Shown: positions 1 to 8,865 of the stretch, in pieces
How positions within the stretch are numbered: the first letter of the stretch is position 1
Layout: every line of letters starts with the position of its first letter
Origin: an uncultured bacterium
Lineage (GTDB): Bacteria > Cyanobacteriota > Vampirovibrionia > Gastranaerophilales > Gastranaerophilaceae
Assembly: GCA_902783835.1 (NCBI GenBank)
Contig: CACZSN010000013.1
Coordinates: forward strand, 1-64,000
Reading direction: 5' to 3'
DNA length: 64,000 nt
The notes under the pieces: model-generated
Told to the model about the DNA's origin: nothing
The model's database searches: none
What the model saw: only the letters and a program-made list of their open reading frames with translations
Made by a program: the position numbers and the translations under genes

Positions 1-576
1 CAAAACGAGCGTGGTACGCACATTTTAAGCCCGAAAGATTTGGCATTGATTAATTATATTCCGCAACTTATCGATGCGGGTGTCGATTCGCTCAAAATTG
101 AGGGTCGAACCAAAAGTCTTTACTACGTTTCAGCAGCTGCAAGAACTTACCGTCACGCAATCGATGAATACTTCGAAACGGGAAAACAAAGTGAACAGGC
201 GAACCTTGAACAACTTGCTAAAATTGGCAACCGTGGCTATACGACAGGATTTTATGTCTCTAAACCGGATAGTGACGGATATAGTTACGATATCTCAAAA
301 GGCTTGGCCGGAGCGGATTTCCTCTGCATGTTTTTGAACGAAAACAGAGACGGAATGCAAAAAGTTTTGACAAAAAATAAATTTTATGTCGGCGATGAAA
401 TCGAAATTATTTCTCCTGACGAACTTTTTACAACAAAAGTTTTGAAAGTGGTCGATTTTAATACCGAAGAAGAAAAAGATTTTTCAAATACAAATGATAC
501 ATCTTGGATTGAGTTTGAAAGAGTGCCGAAAGACACTAAATATGCACTCGCAAGAACAGTGGGGATAAAAAACTAA
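1..576 (+). CDS. Peptidase U32 family protein (TrhP/YegQ-like), C-terminal part, cut by window start
   Basis: The frame is open from base 1, so the true start lies upstream and only about 191 C-terminal residues are seen. The stretch around residues 20-40 contains the U32 signature (AGVDSLKIEGRTKS, followed by a Tyr-rich YYVSAAARTYR segment), which places it in the U32 family. Members of this family that resemble TrhP/YegQ and B. subtilis YrrN/YrrO take part in 5-hydroxyuridine formation at tRNA position 34; others are collagenase-like proteases. The later GNRGYTTGFY motif and a C-terminal beta-rich extension fit the tRNA-modification branch better, but that is inference. The gene is followed two bases later by the YqeG phosphatase gene, so the two are probably co-transcribed. 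Confidence 0.85.
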   Translation, partial: QNERGTHILSPKDLALINYIPQLIDAGVDSLKIEGRTKSLYYVSAAARTYRHAIDEYFETGKQSEQANLEQLAKIGNRGYTTGFYVSKPDSDGYSYDISKGLAGADFLCMFLNENRDGMQKVLTKNKFYVGDEIEIISPDELFTTKVLKVVDFNTEEEKDFSNTNDTSWIEFERVPKDTKYALARTVGIKN

Positions 577-578
577 AG

Positions 579-1055
579 ATGTTAGTAAAACCTGATTACA
601 ACGTTGAAAGCCTTGAAAATATTGACTTTGATGCTCTTAAATCAGAGGGAAAATCTGTCTTGATGTTTGACCTCGATTCGACTTTGATGCCGTCAAAATC
701 AGGCGATTATTTGCCCAAAACTAAAGAGTTGCTCAAAAAATTACAACAGGATTTCACCGTGGTCGTTTTGAGTAATAATACAAATCAAAATTATATCGAC
801 AAAGTCCGCTCGGTTACTGATTTTGAGGTTATTTCTCATGCCCGTAAACCCGATACGAAAATTATGCTCGACTATTTGAACAGAATCGGAAAATCGGTCG
901 ATGAAGCCGTGATGATTGGCGATAGACCGCTTACGGATATTTTGTGCGGTCAAAATGCAAACGTTACAACGATTTTGGTCGATTCAATCACTAAAGATAC
1001 CGAACATAAAATCGTTCGATTTGTTCGCTTTTTGGAACGATTATTCGTAAAATAA
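579..1055 (+). CDS. YqeG family HAD-IIIA phosphatase
   Basis: A 158-residue protein of the HAD superfamily. Motif I is FDLDST at residues 30-35, with Asp31 as expected nucleophile and Asp33 as general acid. Motif II is the VVLSNN segment near residue 65. Motif III/IV is the ARKPD lysine followed by MIGDRPLTD near residue 112, whose aspartates would bind Mg2+. This arrangement and the length match the YqeG family (TIGR01668) of Firmicutes and cyanobacteria. Its substrate is not established, although the HAD-IIIA class contains small-metabolite and lipid-phosphate phosphatases. ATG start two bases after the U32 gene stop. An AT-rich 5-bp hairpin followed by T residues at about 1067-1085 could be a weak terminator. 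Confidence 0.85.
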   Translation: MLVKPDYNVESLENIDFDALKSEGKSVLMFDLDSTLMPSKSGDYLPKTKELLKKLQQDFTVVVLSNNTNQNYIDKVRSVTDFEVISHARKPDTKIMLDYLNRIGKSVDEAVMIGDRPLTDILCGQNANVTTILVDSITKDTEHKIVRFVRFLERLFVK

Positions 1056-1182
1056 ATTTTTTCCGTAACATTTAAAATGTTTTTTAAATGCCGAAAACCC
1101 TTGCTATTACAGGGATTATGGCAGAGCATTTTGAATGACGGTTGATATTATTCTCAAAAATGTAAAATTGTTAAAATAAAGA

Positions 1183-1211
1183 TTGTAATTTTTGAGTGTT
1201 CGACGTACAAT
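1183..1211 (+). promoter_or_regulatory. Predicted sigma70-type promoter for glyQ
   Basis: TTGTAA at 1183-1188 and TACAAT at 1206-1211 are separated by exactly 17 bases. The initiation site would fall near 1218, about 25 bases before the TTG start of glyQ. The rest of the 187-base gap (1056-1242) shows a short hairpin (CCCT...AGGG near 1098-1113) but no riboswitch or T-box that I can recognise. Confidence 0.5.
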
Positions 1212-1242
1212 TATAAACGACAATCAAAAAAGGAATTAAGTT

Positions 1243-2124
1243 TTGGGACTCACTTTTCAAGAATTAGTTTTAAATTTATCAAAATATTGGTCGGATTACG
1301 GTTGTATTATTCAACAACCTTATGATATCGAAAAGGGTGCAAGTACAATGAACCCTGCAACGTTTTTGCGTTCATTGGGCCCTGAACCTTGGCACACGGC
1401 GATGATTGAACCTTGCCGTCGTCCTACGGATTCTCGATATGGCGAAAATCCGAACCGACTCGGACATTATTATCAATATCAGGTTATTTTGAAACCGTCA
1501 CCTGAAGATGCTCAAGAAGTTTATCTCAGAAGCCTTGAGGCGATGGGAATTGATTTGACAAAACATGATGTCAGATTTGTAGAAGATAACTGGGAATCAC
1601 CTACATTAGGTGCGGCAGGTGTCGGCTGGGAAGTTTGGCTTGACGGTATGGAAATTACTCAATTTACATATTTCCAACAAGTTGGCGGTGTCGAAGTCAA
1701 ACCGGTTGCTTTGGAACTTACATACGGTCTTGAAAGAATTGCGATGTATCTCCAAAATGTTGATTCCGTTTATGATGTCATGTGGAATGATAAATTAAAA
1801 TACGGGGAAATTTTCCTGCAAAATGAAATAGAAATGTCAAAATATAACTTTGAATATTCAAACGCTGAAAGACTTTTCAAGTTGTTCGATATTTTCAAAG
1901 AAGAAGCTGAAGATTGTATGGCTGCAAAGTTGGTGCTTCCTGCTTATGATTATGTTTTGAAATGTTCACATACATTCAATTTGCTTGATGCAAGAGGTGT
2001 AATCGGTAAAGACGAACGTATGAATTTCATTAACAGAATAAGAAAATTAGCGTCGGCGGTTGCTCGGTTATATGTTGAGCAAAGAGAAGTTCTCGGTTTC
2101 CCGTTATTAAAAAATAAAGGCTAA
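1243..2124 (+). CDS. glyQ: Glycyl-tRNA synthetase alpha subunit
   Basis: The 293-residue class II synthetase alpha chain of the bacterial alpha2beta2 glycyl-tRNA synthetase, which catalyses glycine activation. It is full length for the family and near-canonical throughout: [17 protein letters not shown]-like start (here [17 protein letters not shown]), the [15 protein letters not shown] block and the [18 protein letters not shown] block that forms class II motif 2. The start is TTG at 1243, preceded by AAAAAAGGA at about 1226-1233. The beta-subunit gene glyS does not follow; an amino acid permease begins two bases after the stop. Separate glyQ and glyS loci are the usual arrangement in cyanobacteria, in contrast to the glyQS operon of Proteobacteria and Firmicutes. 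Confidence 0.97.
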   Translation: MGLTFQELVLNLSKYWSDYGCIIQQPYDIEKGASTMNPATFLRSLGPEPWHTAMIEPCRRPTDSRYGENPNRLGHYYQYQVILKPSPEDAQEVYLRSLEAMGIDLTKHDVRFVEDNWESPTLGAAGVGWEVWLDGMEITQFTYFQQVGGVEVKPVALELTYGLERIAMYLQNVDSVYDVMWNDKLKYGEIFLQNEIEMSKYNFEYSNAERLFKLFDIFKEEAEDCMAAKLVLPAYDYVLKCSHTFNLLDARGVIGKDERMNFINRIRKLASAVARLYVEQREVLGFPLLKNKG

Positions 2125-2126
2125 AG

Positions 2127-3728
2127 ATGGAAAAGGTACCCCTCGGGTTTGTTGCAAATATTTTCAAAAGGCGGTCGCCCGATGAAATTATTGCACGCTC
2201 AAAATCCGACTCACTTGCAAAAACTTTGAACTGGACAGACATTCTTATTTTGGGAATTAGTGCTGTCATTGGTTCGGGCATATTTGTTATGGTCGGAGAG
2301 GCTGCTTGCGGAAATGCAGAGCATGTCGGAGCAGGGCCTGCACTCGTATTTTCGGTGTTTTTGGGTGCTTTAGCGTGCGTATTTCCTGCATTTTGTTTTG
2401 CGGAATTCGCATCGACGATTCCTGATTCGGGCTGTTCTTATACCTATACATATTCAACGTTGGGAGAATTTCCTGCTTGGATAATGGGAACGGTATTGGT
2501 TTTGGAATATGCAATCAGCAACGTTACGGTGTCGGCAGCGTGGTCGGGATATTTCTTCCAGTTTTTGGAAGGATTTTCACATGTTTTGCCGGATTGGCTT
2601 GTCCACCCACCGTTGTGGTTAATTCACGATTATGGGACTGCTGTTTTGAAATATCAAGCGGCCGGACTTGACCCAATCGTGCAAATACCGCATGTTTTCG
2701 GTATTCCGATAGCGTTTAACCTTCCTGCAATTTTCATTATGATTGTTATGGCAATTATTTTGACAAGAGGAACGCTTGAATCAAAAAGGACGGCAACTTT
2801 GATGGTTATAATCAAAATGCTCGTCATCTTTTTGTTTATCGGGGTTGGAATGTTTTATGTTCAACCTGATAATTGGGGTCATAACTTTGCGGAATTTGCT
2901 CCGAACGGGTTTGAGGGCATTACAATCGGTGCGTTTATTATTGTTTACGCATATTTAGGTTTTGATGCACTTGGGACTACGGCCGGTGAGTCGAAAAATC
3001 CGCAAAAAGACTTGCCGATAGGGATTATCGGTACACTTTTGATTGCGGCATTGGTTTATGCGGGCGTTGCGGCGGTATTTACTGGAATTGTTCCTGTCTC
3101 TGACTATGCAACGGTCAATATTCATGCACCTTTAGCCTATGTTTCAAGATTAATTCATCAAGATTGGATTGCAGGTTGGATTTCGCTTGGTGCTTTGGCT
3201 GGATTAACTTCGGTGCTTTTGGTCTTGCAGTACGCAAATTCGAGAATTTTGTATGCAATGGCAAAAGATAATTTCTTGCCGAAAATTTTGAAAAAACGTC
3301 ACCCGAAATACAAAACGCCTGCTGTCATTATTTGGCTTTCGGCGATTGTCATAATCGTTTCGGGCATGTTTATTGATATGAGCGTCGCAACTCAACTTGC
3401 GATTTGTGGAACATTGACTTGTTTTGTGTTGGTTTGTTTGGAAATCATTATTTTGAGAAAGACACACCCGCACATTAACAGACCGTTCAGAGTTCCTTTT
3501 TATCCGTTATTTCCGATTTTGGGAATTATTGTCAGTGCGTTGTTGATGATTCAGTCTTTGCCACAACTTGAGAAGGCTTCGTTTCTTTTCCCGTTGTGGT
3601 TGCTTGGCGGAGCGTTGATTTATACTGTTTACGGATACAGACAACACAGAAATGCAGAAGAAAAAGATAAGATGTTAAAGCAAAGATTTATGGAAAAAAC
3701 ACAAGGGGAAGAAAATGGCGGACAGTAA
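2127..3728 (+). CDS. APC-superfamily amino acid permease, paralogue 1 of 3
   Basis: A 533-residue integral membrane protein with about 12-14 hydrophobic segments, of the amino acid-polyamine-organocation superfamily, YfnA/cationic amino acid transporter-like group. The TM1 substrate-site motif reads GSGIF at residues 49-53, followed by GAGPALVFSVFLGAL, and the ESKNPQKDLPIG loop typical of this group lies near residue 290. It starts two bases after glyQ, with a Shine-Dalgarno AAAGG inside the last glyQ codons, and its end overlaps the next paralogue by 14 bases, so glyQ and all three transporters look like one transcript. The substrate cannot be read from sequence; an amino acid is expected. 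It differs from the next two copies by GEA in place of GPA after TM1 and by a shorter N-terminus. Confidence 0.88.
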   Translation: MEKVPLGFVANIFKRRSPDEIIARSKSDSLAKTLNWTDILILGISAVIGSGIFVMVGEAACGNAEHVGAGPALVFSVFLGALACVFPAFCFAEFASTIPDSGCSYTYTYSTLGEFPAWIMGTVLVLEYAISNVTVSAAWSGYFFQFLEGFSHVLPDWLVHPPLWLIHDYGTAVLKYQAAGLDPIVQIPHVFGIPIAFNLPAIFIMIVMAIILTRGTLESKRTATLMVIIKMLVIFLFIGVGMFYVQPDNWGHNFAEFAPNGFEGITIGAFIIVYAYLGFDALGTTAGESKNPQKDLPIGIIGTLLIAALVYAGVAAVFTGIVPVSDYATVNIHAPLAYVSRLIHQDWIAGWISLGALAGLTSVLLVLQYANSRILYAMAKDNFLPKILKKRHPKYKTPAVIIWLSAIVIIVSGMFIDMSVATQLAICGTLTCFVLVCLEIIILRKTHPHINRPFRVPFYPLFPILGIIVSALLMIQSLPQLEKASFLFPLWLLGGALIYTVYGYRQHRNAEEKDKMLKQRFMEKTQGEENGGQ

Positions 3729-5313
3729 GATTAAGACATTTTTTTCCAATATATGCAAAACCGTAAAGACCGAGGAATTGGTTGCGAAGGCTCAGAGCAA
3801 TACGTTCAACAAGACGCTTAGTGCGTTTGACCTTATTGTTCTTGGGATTGGGGCAATTATTGGTTGCGGAATTTTCGTAATGATAGGACCTGCAGTTTGC
3901 GGAAGTCATGGAAACATTGGAGCAGGGCCTTCGGTTGTGTTATCGATTTTGCTTGCAGCATCGGTTTGTATCTGTCCTGCACTTTGTTATGCGGAATTTG
4001 CCTCAATGATACCTGTTTCGGGAAGTGCCTACACATACACTTATGCAACAATGGGTGAGTTTGCGGCATGGATAATGGGTTGGATTTTGATGCTTGAGTA
4101 TGCAATCGGGGATATCACGATTGCGGTTAGTTGGACAGAGTATTTGCTCCAATTCTTGCAAGGATTTGACAAATATCTTCCGACTTGGCTTACAAACCCG
4201 CCAATGTGGCTTATCAACGATATTCCGAGTGCATTGGCAAAATGTAAGGAATTAAATCTTGACCCTCATACACAACTTCCTTATATTTTCGGTATGCCTT
4301 TCAGTATGAACCTTCCGGCGGTATTTATCGTATTTGTTTTGGGTTTAATTTTGTTGAAAGGTATGAAAGAATCGACCAAAGCGACTGCACTTATGGTTGT
4401 TATTAAACTTGCCGTAATTTTCATATTTGTTGCGGTTGGTATGTGCTTTGTAAATCCTGCAAATTGGGGTATTTCTTTGAGCGGAATCGATATGAAAACG
4501 GTTGCCCCCGGGGGATTTGACAGCATTGTTTTGAGTGCATTTATTATTTTCTATGCTTATATAGGTTTTGATACGATTTCGACAGCGGCAGAGGAAACAA
4601 AAAATCCTCAAAAGAACTTGCCTATCGGACTTTTAGGTTCTTTGATTGTTTGTTCGATTTTGTATGGATTGGTTGCAATCGTATTTACGGGCATTATTCC
4701 CGTTTCGCAATATGGGGAGGTGGATATTCTTGCACCGATTGCACATGCGGTAAGATTAATTAATCAACCGTGGATTGCAACTTGGATTTCGTTAGGTGCT
4801 TTGGCAGGCTTGACGTCTGCTTTATTGGTTTTCCAATATGGAAATACGAGAATTTTGTATGCGATGACGAGAGATAATTTCTTGCCGAAATCGTTGCAAA
4901 AAATTCACCCTGTTCACAAGACACCTCACGTCACGACTTGGATAACGACGATTGTTGTTATGTTAGGTTGTATTTTTATGGACGCACACGTTGCAGCAGA
5001 ACTTTGTATTTTCGGAACGTTGGCTTGCTTCATTATGGTAAGCGTCGGAGTTTTGATTATGAGAAGGACAAATCCGAATTTGCAAAGACCTTTTAGAGTG
5101 CCTTTCTGCCCGTGGTTGCCGTTAATCGGAATAGGATTTTGCACATACTTAATTGTAAGAGCGATTCCGCAACTTGCGACATCTGCGATGCTTTTCCCTG
5201 CTTGGTTGTTACTCGGTGTGGGAATTTATTTGGCATACGGTTACAGAATGAACCGAAAGGCAGAGGCTGAAGGAACTGCACAAACAATTTTGAGAAATGA
5301 AGATGATGATTAA
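3715..5313 (+). CDS. APC-superfamily amino acid permease, paralogue 2 of 3
   Basis: A 532-residue transporter closely similar to its two neighbours. The TM1 motif is GCGIF at residues 50-54, so the residue that is Ser in copy 1 and Ala in copy 3 is Cys here. The GPAVCGSHGNIGAGPS stretch follows, and the EETKNPQKNLPIG loop is intact. ATG start with AAGGGGAAG just upstream, inside the end of copy 1 (14-base overlap). It overlaps copy 3 by 17 bases. Copies 2 and 3 share long identical stretches, such as the region around the YLLQFLQGFDKYLPTW segment, and are the more recent duplicates. Role: amino acid uptake or exchange across the cytoplasmic membrane. Confidence 0.88.
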   Translation: MADSKIKTFFSNICKTVKTEELVAKAQSNTFNKTLSAFDLIVLGIGAIIGCGIFVMIGPAVCGSHGNIGAGPSVVLSILLAASVCICPALCYAEFASMIPVSGSAYTYTYATMGEFAAWIMGWILMLEYAIGDITIAVSWTEYLLQFLQGFDKYLPTWLTNPPMWLINDIPSALAKCKELNLDPHTQLPYIFGMPFSMNLPAVFIVFVLGLILLKGMKESTKATALMVVIKLAVIFIFVAVGMCFVNPANWGISLSGIDMKTVAPGGFDSIVLSAFIIFYAYIGFDTISTAAEETKNPQKNLPIGLLGSLIVCSILYGLVAIVFTGIIPVSQYGEVDILAPIAHAVRLINQPWIATWISLGALAGLTSALLVFQYGNTRILYAMTRDNFLPKSLQKIHPVHKTPHVTTWITTIVVMLGCIFMDAHVAAELCIFGTLACFIMVSVGVLIMRRTNPNLQRPFRVPFCPWLPLIGIGFCTYLIVRAIPQLATSAMLFPAWLLLGVGIYLAYGYRMNRKAEAEGTAQTILRNEDDD

Positions 5314-6916
5314 ATCAATACATGAAATACTGAAAAATATGGGTAAAACCGCAAATATGGACGAGTTAATCGCTCGTTCGCAAAGTCACGGCTTGAAAAA
5401 GACGTTGAGTGCGTTTGACCTTATTGTTTTAGGCATAAGTGCAATTATCGGTGCGGGAATTTTCGTAATGATTGGACCTGCAATTTGCGGAAGTCACGGA
5501 CAAATAGGGGCAGGCCCGTCGGTTGTAATTTCAATCATATTGGCGGCTTTGGTTTGCGTTTGTCCTGCACTTTGTTATGCCGAATTTGCATCAATGATTC
5601 CTGTTGCGGGAAGTGCCTATACGTATACATACGCAACAATGGGTGAGTTTGCGGCTTGGATAATGGGTTGGATTTTAGTCTTTGCCTATGCAATCGGAAA
5701 CATCACAACAGCAGTCAGCTGGACGGAATATTTGCTTCAATTCTTACAAGGGTTTGACAAATATCTTCCGACTTGGGTTACAAATCCTCCCGTTTGGCTT
5801 GTAAATGATGCAGTCAGTGCAATCGACAAGTGCAATAAAACCGGAATTGACCCTAATCAAGCGATACCGCACGTTTTTGGAATTCCGATAAGCGTGAACG
5901 TTCCGGCATTGTTAATTGTTTTGGTTTTGGGCTTTATTCTTTACAGAGGAATGAAGGAATCGGCTAAAACAGCAGCGTTGATGGTAGTTATCAAACTTTT
6001 GGTAATTTTAATGTTCGTAGCTGTCGGTATGTGCTATGTAAAACCTGAACATTGGGGATTGGCACAAGCTGCGACCGGCGATTGGTCAACTTTTGCCCCT
6101 GCGGGATTTGGCGGAATTATTTTGAGTACGTTCATTATTTTTTATGCCTATATCGGTTTTGATGCAATTTCGACTGCGGCAGAAGAAACCAAAAATCCGC
6201 AAAAAAACTTGCCGATAGGGATTGTCGGTTCGCTTGTAATTTGTTCGATTTTGTACGGTTTGATTGCGATTGTGTTTACGGGTATTATTCCTGTTGAACA
6301 TTACGGTCAAATCGAATCGTTAGCACCGATTGCACATGCGGTAAGATTAATCCACCAAGATTGGATTGCCGGTTGGATTTCAATCGGTTCATTGGCTGGT
6401 TTAACTTCGGTACTTTTGGTGTTCCAATACGGCACGACGAGAGTTTTGTATGCGATGACGAGAGATAATTTCTTCCCGAAATCGTTGCAAAAAATTCACC
6501 CCGTTTATAAAACTCCGTACAAGATTATTTGGTGGACGACGATTTTGGTAATGTTAGGCTGTATCTTTATTGATGCACACGTTGCCGCAGAACTCTGTAT
6601 TTTCGGTACATTTGGTTCGTTCATCATTGTTTGCCTCGGAATTATAATTTTGAGAAAAACAGAACCCGACAGAGAAAGAGCATTCAAAGTTCCATTCTGT
6701 CCGTGGTTACCGATTTTCGGAATTTTGTTCTGCATTTATCTGATTATCGAAGCGGCAAAAACTCTTACAACTTCGGCAACTTTATTCCCGTTGTGGATTG
6801 TTGCGGGTATTTTGATTTATGCATTCTTCGGATACAGACAAAACAGACGCGTTGAACGAGGCGAACTCGTCGTCGAAGAAGACGAGGCAGGCAAAGAAAT
6901 AACGGATACGTTCTAA
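5297..6916 (+). CDS. APC-superfamily amino acid permease, paralogue 3 of 3
   Basis: A 539-residue transporter, the last of the tandem set. The TM1 motif is GAGIF at residues 52-56. About 12-14 membrane segments, conserved EETKNPQKNLPIG loop, and a charged acidic C-terminal tail (VVEEDEAGKE) not seen in the other copies. Three in-frame ATG codons (5297, 5303, 5306) compete for the start; all lie inside the end of copy 2, so translation is probably coupled. The stop codon sits inside the loop of a hairpin that looks like the operon terminator. Confidence 0.88.
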   Translation: MKMMIKSIHEILKNMGKTANMDELIARSQSHGLKKTLSAFDLIVLGISAIIGAGIFVMIGPAICGSHGQIGAGPSVVISIILAALVCVCPALCYAEFASMIPVAGSAYTYTYATMGEFAAWIMGWILVFAYAIGNITTAVSWTEYLLQFLQGFDKYLPTWVTNPPVWLVNDAVSAIDKCNKTGIDPNQAIPHVFGIPISVNVPALLIVLVLGFILYRGMKESAKTAALMVVIKLLVILMFVAVGMCYVKPEHWGLAQAATGDWSTFAPAGFGGIILSTFIIFYAYIGFDAISTAAEETKNPQKNLPIGIVGSLVICSILYGLIAIVFTGIIPVEHYGQIESLAPIAHAVRLIHQDWIAGWISIGSLAGLTSVLLVFQYGTTRVLYAMTRDNFFPKSLQKIHPVYKTPYKIIWWTTILVMLGCIFIDAHVAAELCIFGTFGSFIIVCLGIIILRKTEPDRERAFKVPFCPWLPIFGILFCIYLIIEAAKTLTTSATLFPLWIVAGILIYAFFGYRQNRRVERGELVVEEDEAGKEITDTF

Positions 6917-6926
6917 TATCCGTTTT
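6901..6926 (+). terminator. Hairpin terminator of the glyQ-permease operon
   Basis: Perfect 8-bp inverted repeat AACGGATA / TATCCGTT (6901-6908 and 6917-6924), with an 8-base loop that contains the stop codon of permease 3, followed by a short T run. The T tract is only four bases within the stem end and tail, so efficiency is uncertain. Confidence 0.5.
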
Positions 6927-6962
6927 GATAAAATTTAATCAGTCCGTAGTGAACCAAAAAGG

Positions 6963-7364
6963 TTATGCGACGGGCTGTTTTATTAATTCTTCAATTATTT
7001 CCGCACAAGTTTCAACCATTTTTACACAATGTTGTTTGCGTTCGGACGAAGCCATATCATAGCCTGCTGTGAGTGCTTTGCAGCAGGTGTATTTGTTTTT
7101 TTCTTTGAACATTTCAATTGATTTTTTGGCAAGTTTACGTGCAATCATACCGTTTCTGTCTTTGTCATCACGTCCGAACATTGAACCGAAAACAAGTTGC
7201 ATACCAGCAACTGCACCGCAAAGACAGCCTGATGAAAGTCCGCCTGAAAACGGTGATGCTAAAGGAAGAATGTTTTCGTTGACCAAACCTTTTTCGATTG
7301 CCGCTTTGACGATTGATTCTGAGCAGGAGTAACCTTGCATAAAATATTCTGTTGCTTTTTTCAT
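6963..7364 (-). CDS. C_GCAxxG_C_C family redox-active protein
   Basis: A 133-residue protein with the cysteine spacing of the C_GCAxxG_C_C family (TIGR01909, PF09719): Cys14 in YSCSES, then SGCLCGAVAG with Cys47 and Cys49, then a Cys94-Cys95 pair, and Cys113 and Cys120 near the end. The family is described as putatively redox-active, often in anaerobes, with no assigned substrate. ATG start preceded by GAGGA at a 7-base distance on the minus strand. It is transcribed towards the permease operon and away from the coiled-coil gene at 7514, with a 149-base divergent spacer. Its operon is just itself as far as can be seen. Confidence 0.85.
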   Translation of the reverse strand: MKKATEYFMQGYSCSESIVKAAIEKGLVNENILPLASPFSGGLSSGCLCGAVAGMQLVFGSMFGRDDKDRNGMIARKLAKKSIEMFKEKNKYTCCKALTAGYDMASSERKQHCVKMVETCAEIIEELIKQPVA

Positions 7365-7513
7365 AAAAAATCCTCATTTTTTGATAATTGTTTGAATATT
7401 TTAGCATATTTTTCTCTAAAAAATCATCAAATCGATAACTTTTAAATATAAATTGTATTTTTTTTTGAAATATTATAAAATGAAAATAATTCAATTGTGC
7501 TTGGGAGAATTTC

Positions 7514-8839
7514 ATGGCTGATAAAAAAATAAATGGCAATAATGACGATATTTATGAGTATATTAGGGTTGTAGATGATAAGGTTACACAAAACGAAAAG
7601 ACCTTGAAATTCATTACTGCACAGCAATCCGAACAAATGAAAGAACTTATAGGTTCAAAAACCGAAAATCTCAGAAGATTTTTTGAAGAAGCTATCAGAA
7701 TGCAAACCGAAATAGTCAGAAATGCTTATGAAGAGATAATTACGGAACTTAAAAATACTTATGAAAATGATTTGAAAAACAGGGAAGTTGAAAATATTAA
7801 ACTTCTCAATCAAAAAGAAGAAATGCTCAAATCAGTTTATGATGCACAAGTGAAAGCATTGAAAGAATCTTTTGAAAGCGATTGCCAAAAAAGAATCAAT
7901 GAATGCTATATCAAAACAAAAAGCGAGAGCGAAGAAGAAAAAATAGAACTTATAACAAAATATAAACAAGAAATTCAAGCTACTGCCGATAAGGTTTATC
8001 AGGATGCAAAAAAAGAATTTTCTTCGGAATTGCAAGCTACGGCGGATAAAGTTTATTTTGATTCCAAAGCAGAGTTCGAAAAAACTCTTGAGTCTGAAAA
8101 ACAGGCTGTTTACGATGCGGCAAAAGCTGAATTTGAAGCTAAATTACAAGCCACAGCAGAAGAATATGAAGACAGAATTGAAGAAATTAAGGCTTGGAAT
8201 GCAAAAAATCTTCAGACAAAAATAGCAGAAACGGAAGATTTCTTTAAAAAAGCTGAACAACAAATTGCCGATGAAGCTTATGCGAATGGAAAAGCAGATA
8301 CGGAAGCTTGGCACGATGATGTTGTGAGACAAAAACTTGAAATACAGGCTCAGTATTTCCAAGAAGAACTTCAAAATCAGGAACAACGCTTGAAATCAGA
8401 AATTTCACAAACGGTTTCCGATGAAGTTTATCAAAATACAAAAAAAGAATATGAAGACAGAATTGCGGAAATAAATGCTTGGCACGCAAAAAATCTTGCT
8501 GAAAAACTCGAAGAAATGAAAAATTATTATGAGGGCAAAATTCAGCAAAATTGGTCTGAACACGAAGATATCGTAAGACAAAAACTTGAAGTTCAGGCTC
8601 AATATTTCCAAGAAGAAATTGAACACGCAAAAGAAGAAACAAAAGCGGAAATGATGTCTCAAATGGATGAGGCTGCAAGAAGAAATGAAGAAGAATTAAA
8701 ATTGTTCCTCGATTTTTATGAAGCAAAAATTAAGCCGTTCAAAAAACTTATAAACATCCACGAAACAACGGATAAACGCATAAAAGATATTCAACAAAGA
8801 TTGCAAAACAGATTTAATAAAACTTTCGGTAATAAATAG
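7514..8839 (+). CDS. Long coiled-coil protein heading a glycosyltransferase operon
   Basis: A 441-residue, highly charged protein with no signal peptide and no membrane segment. From about residue 35 to the end it is nearly continuous heptad-rich helix dominated by Glu, Lys, Ala and Gln. It contains internal repeats: ATADKVY occurs twice (about residues 156-180), and the pair EYEDRI..I.AW.AKNL and DIVRQKLE.QAQYFQEE each occur twice further on. No enzyme motif is visible. SD GGGAGA lies just before the ATG. It precedes the first family 2 glycosyltransferase by 26 bases. The same YE(S/D)RIAE-type coil element occurs at the C-terminus of the second glycosyltransferase, and long coils fill the middle of the third. 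I infer a scaffold that organises these enzymes. It could also be a cytoskeletal or filament-forming protein. Confidence 0.75.
   Translation: MADKKINGNNDDIYEYIRVVDDKVTQNEKTLKFITAQQSEQMKELIGSKTENLRRFFEEAIRMQTEIVRNAYEEIITELKNTYENDLKNREVENIKLLNQKEEMLKSVYDAQVKALKESFESDCQKRINECYIKTKSESEEEKIELITKYKQEIQATADKVYQDAKKEFSSELQATADKVYFDSKAEFEKTLESEKQAVYDAAKAEFEAKLQATAEEYEDRIEEIKAWNAKNLQTKIAETEDFFKKAEQQIADEAYANGKADTEAWHDDVVRQKLEIQAQYFQEELQNQEQRLKSEISQTVSDEVYQNTKKEYEDRIAEINAWHAKNLAEKLEEMKNYYEGKIQQNWSEHEDIVRQKLEVQAQYFQEEIEHAKEETKAEMMSQMDEAARRNEEELKLFLDFYEAKIKPFKKLINIHETTDKRIKDIQQRLQNRFNKTFGNK
8161..8619 (+). repeat. Internal tandem repeat in the coiled-coil gene
   Basis: The block that starts GAATATGAAGACAGAATTG at 8161 recurs at about 8447. 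The block encoding RQKLE(I/V)QAQYFQEE at about 8325-8370 recurs at about 8575-8619, with mostly silent or conservative changes. The gap between the two blocks differs between copies (about 157 against 119 bases), so there was an insertion or deletion after duplication. Confidence 0.6.
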
Positions 8840-8865
8840 CTTAAAAGCTTTACGGGAAAAGAAAA

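Noticed and set aside
1056-1242. T-box or glycine riboswitch ahead of glyQ
   Set aside because: No T-box sequence (TGGNACCGCG-like) and no glycine aptamer core is present; only a short hairpin is seen.
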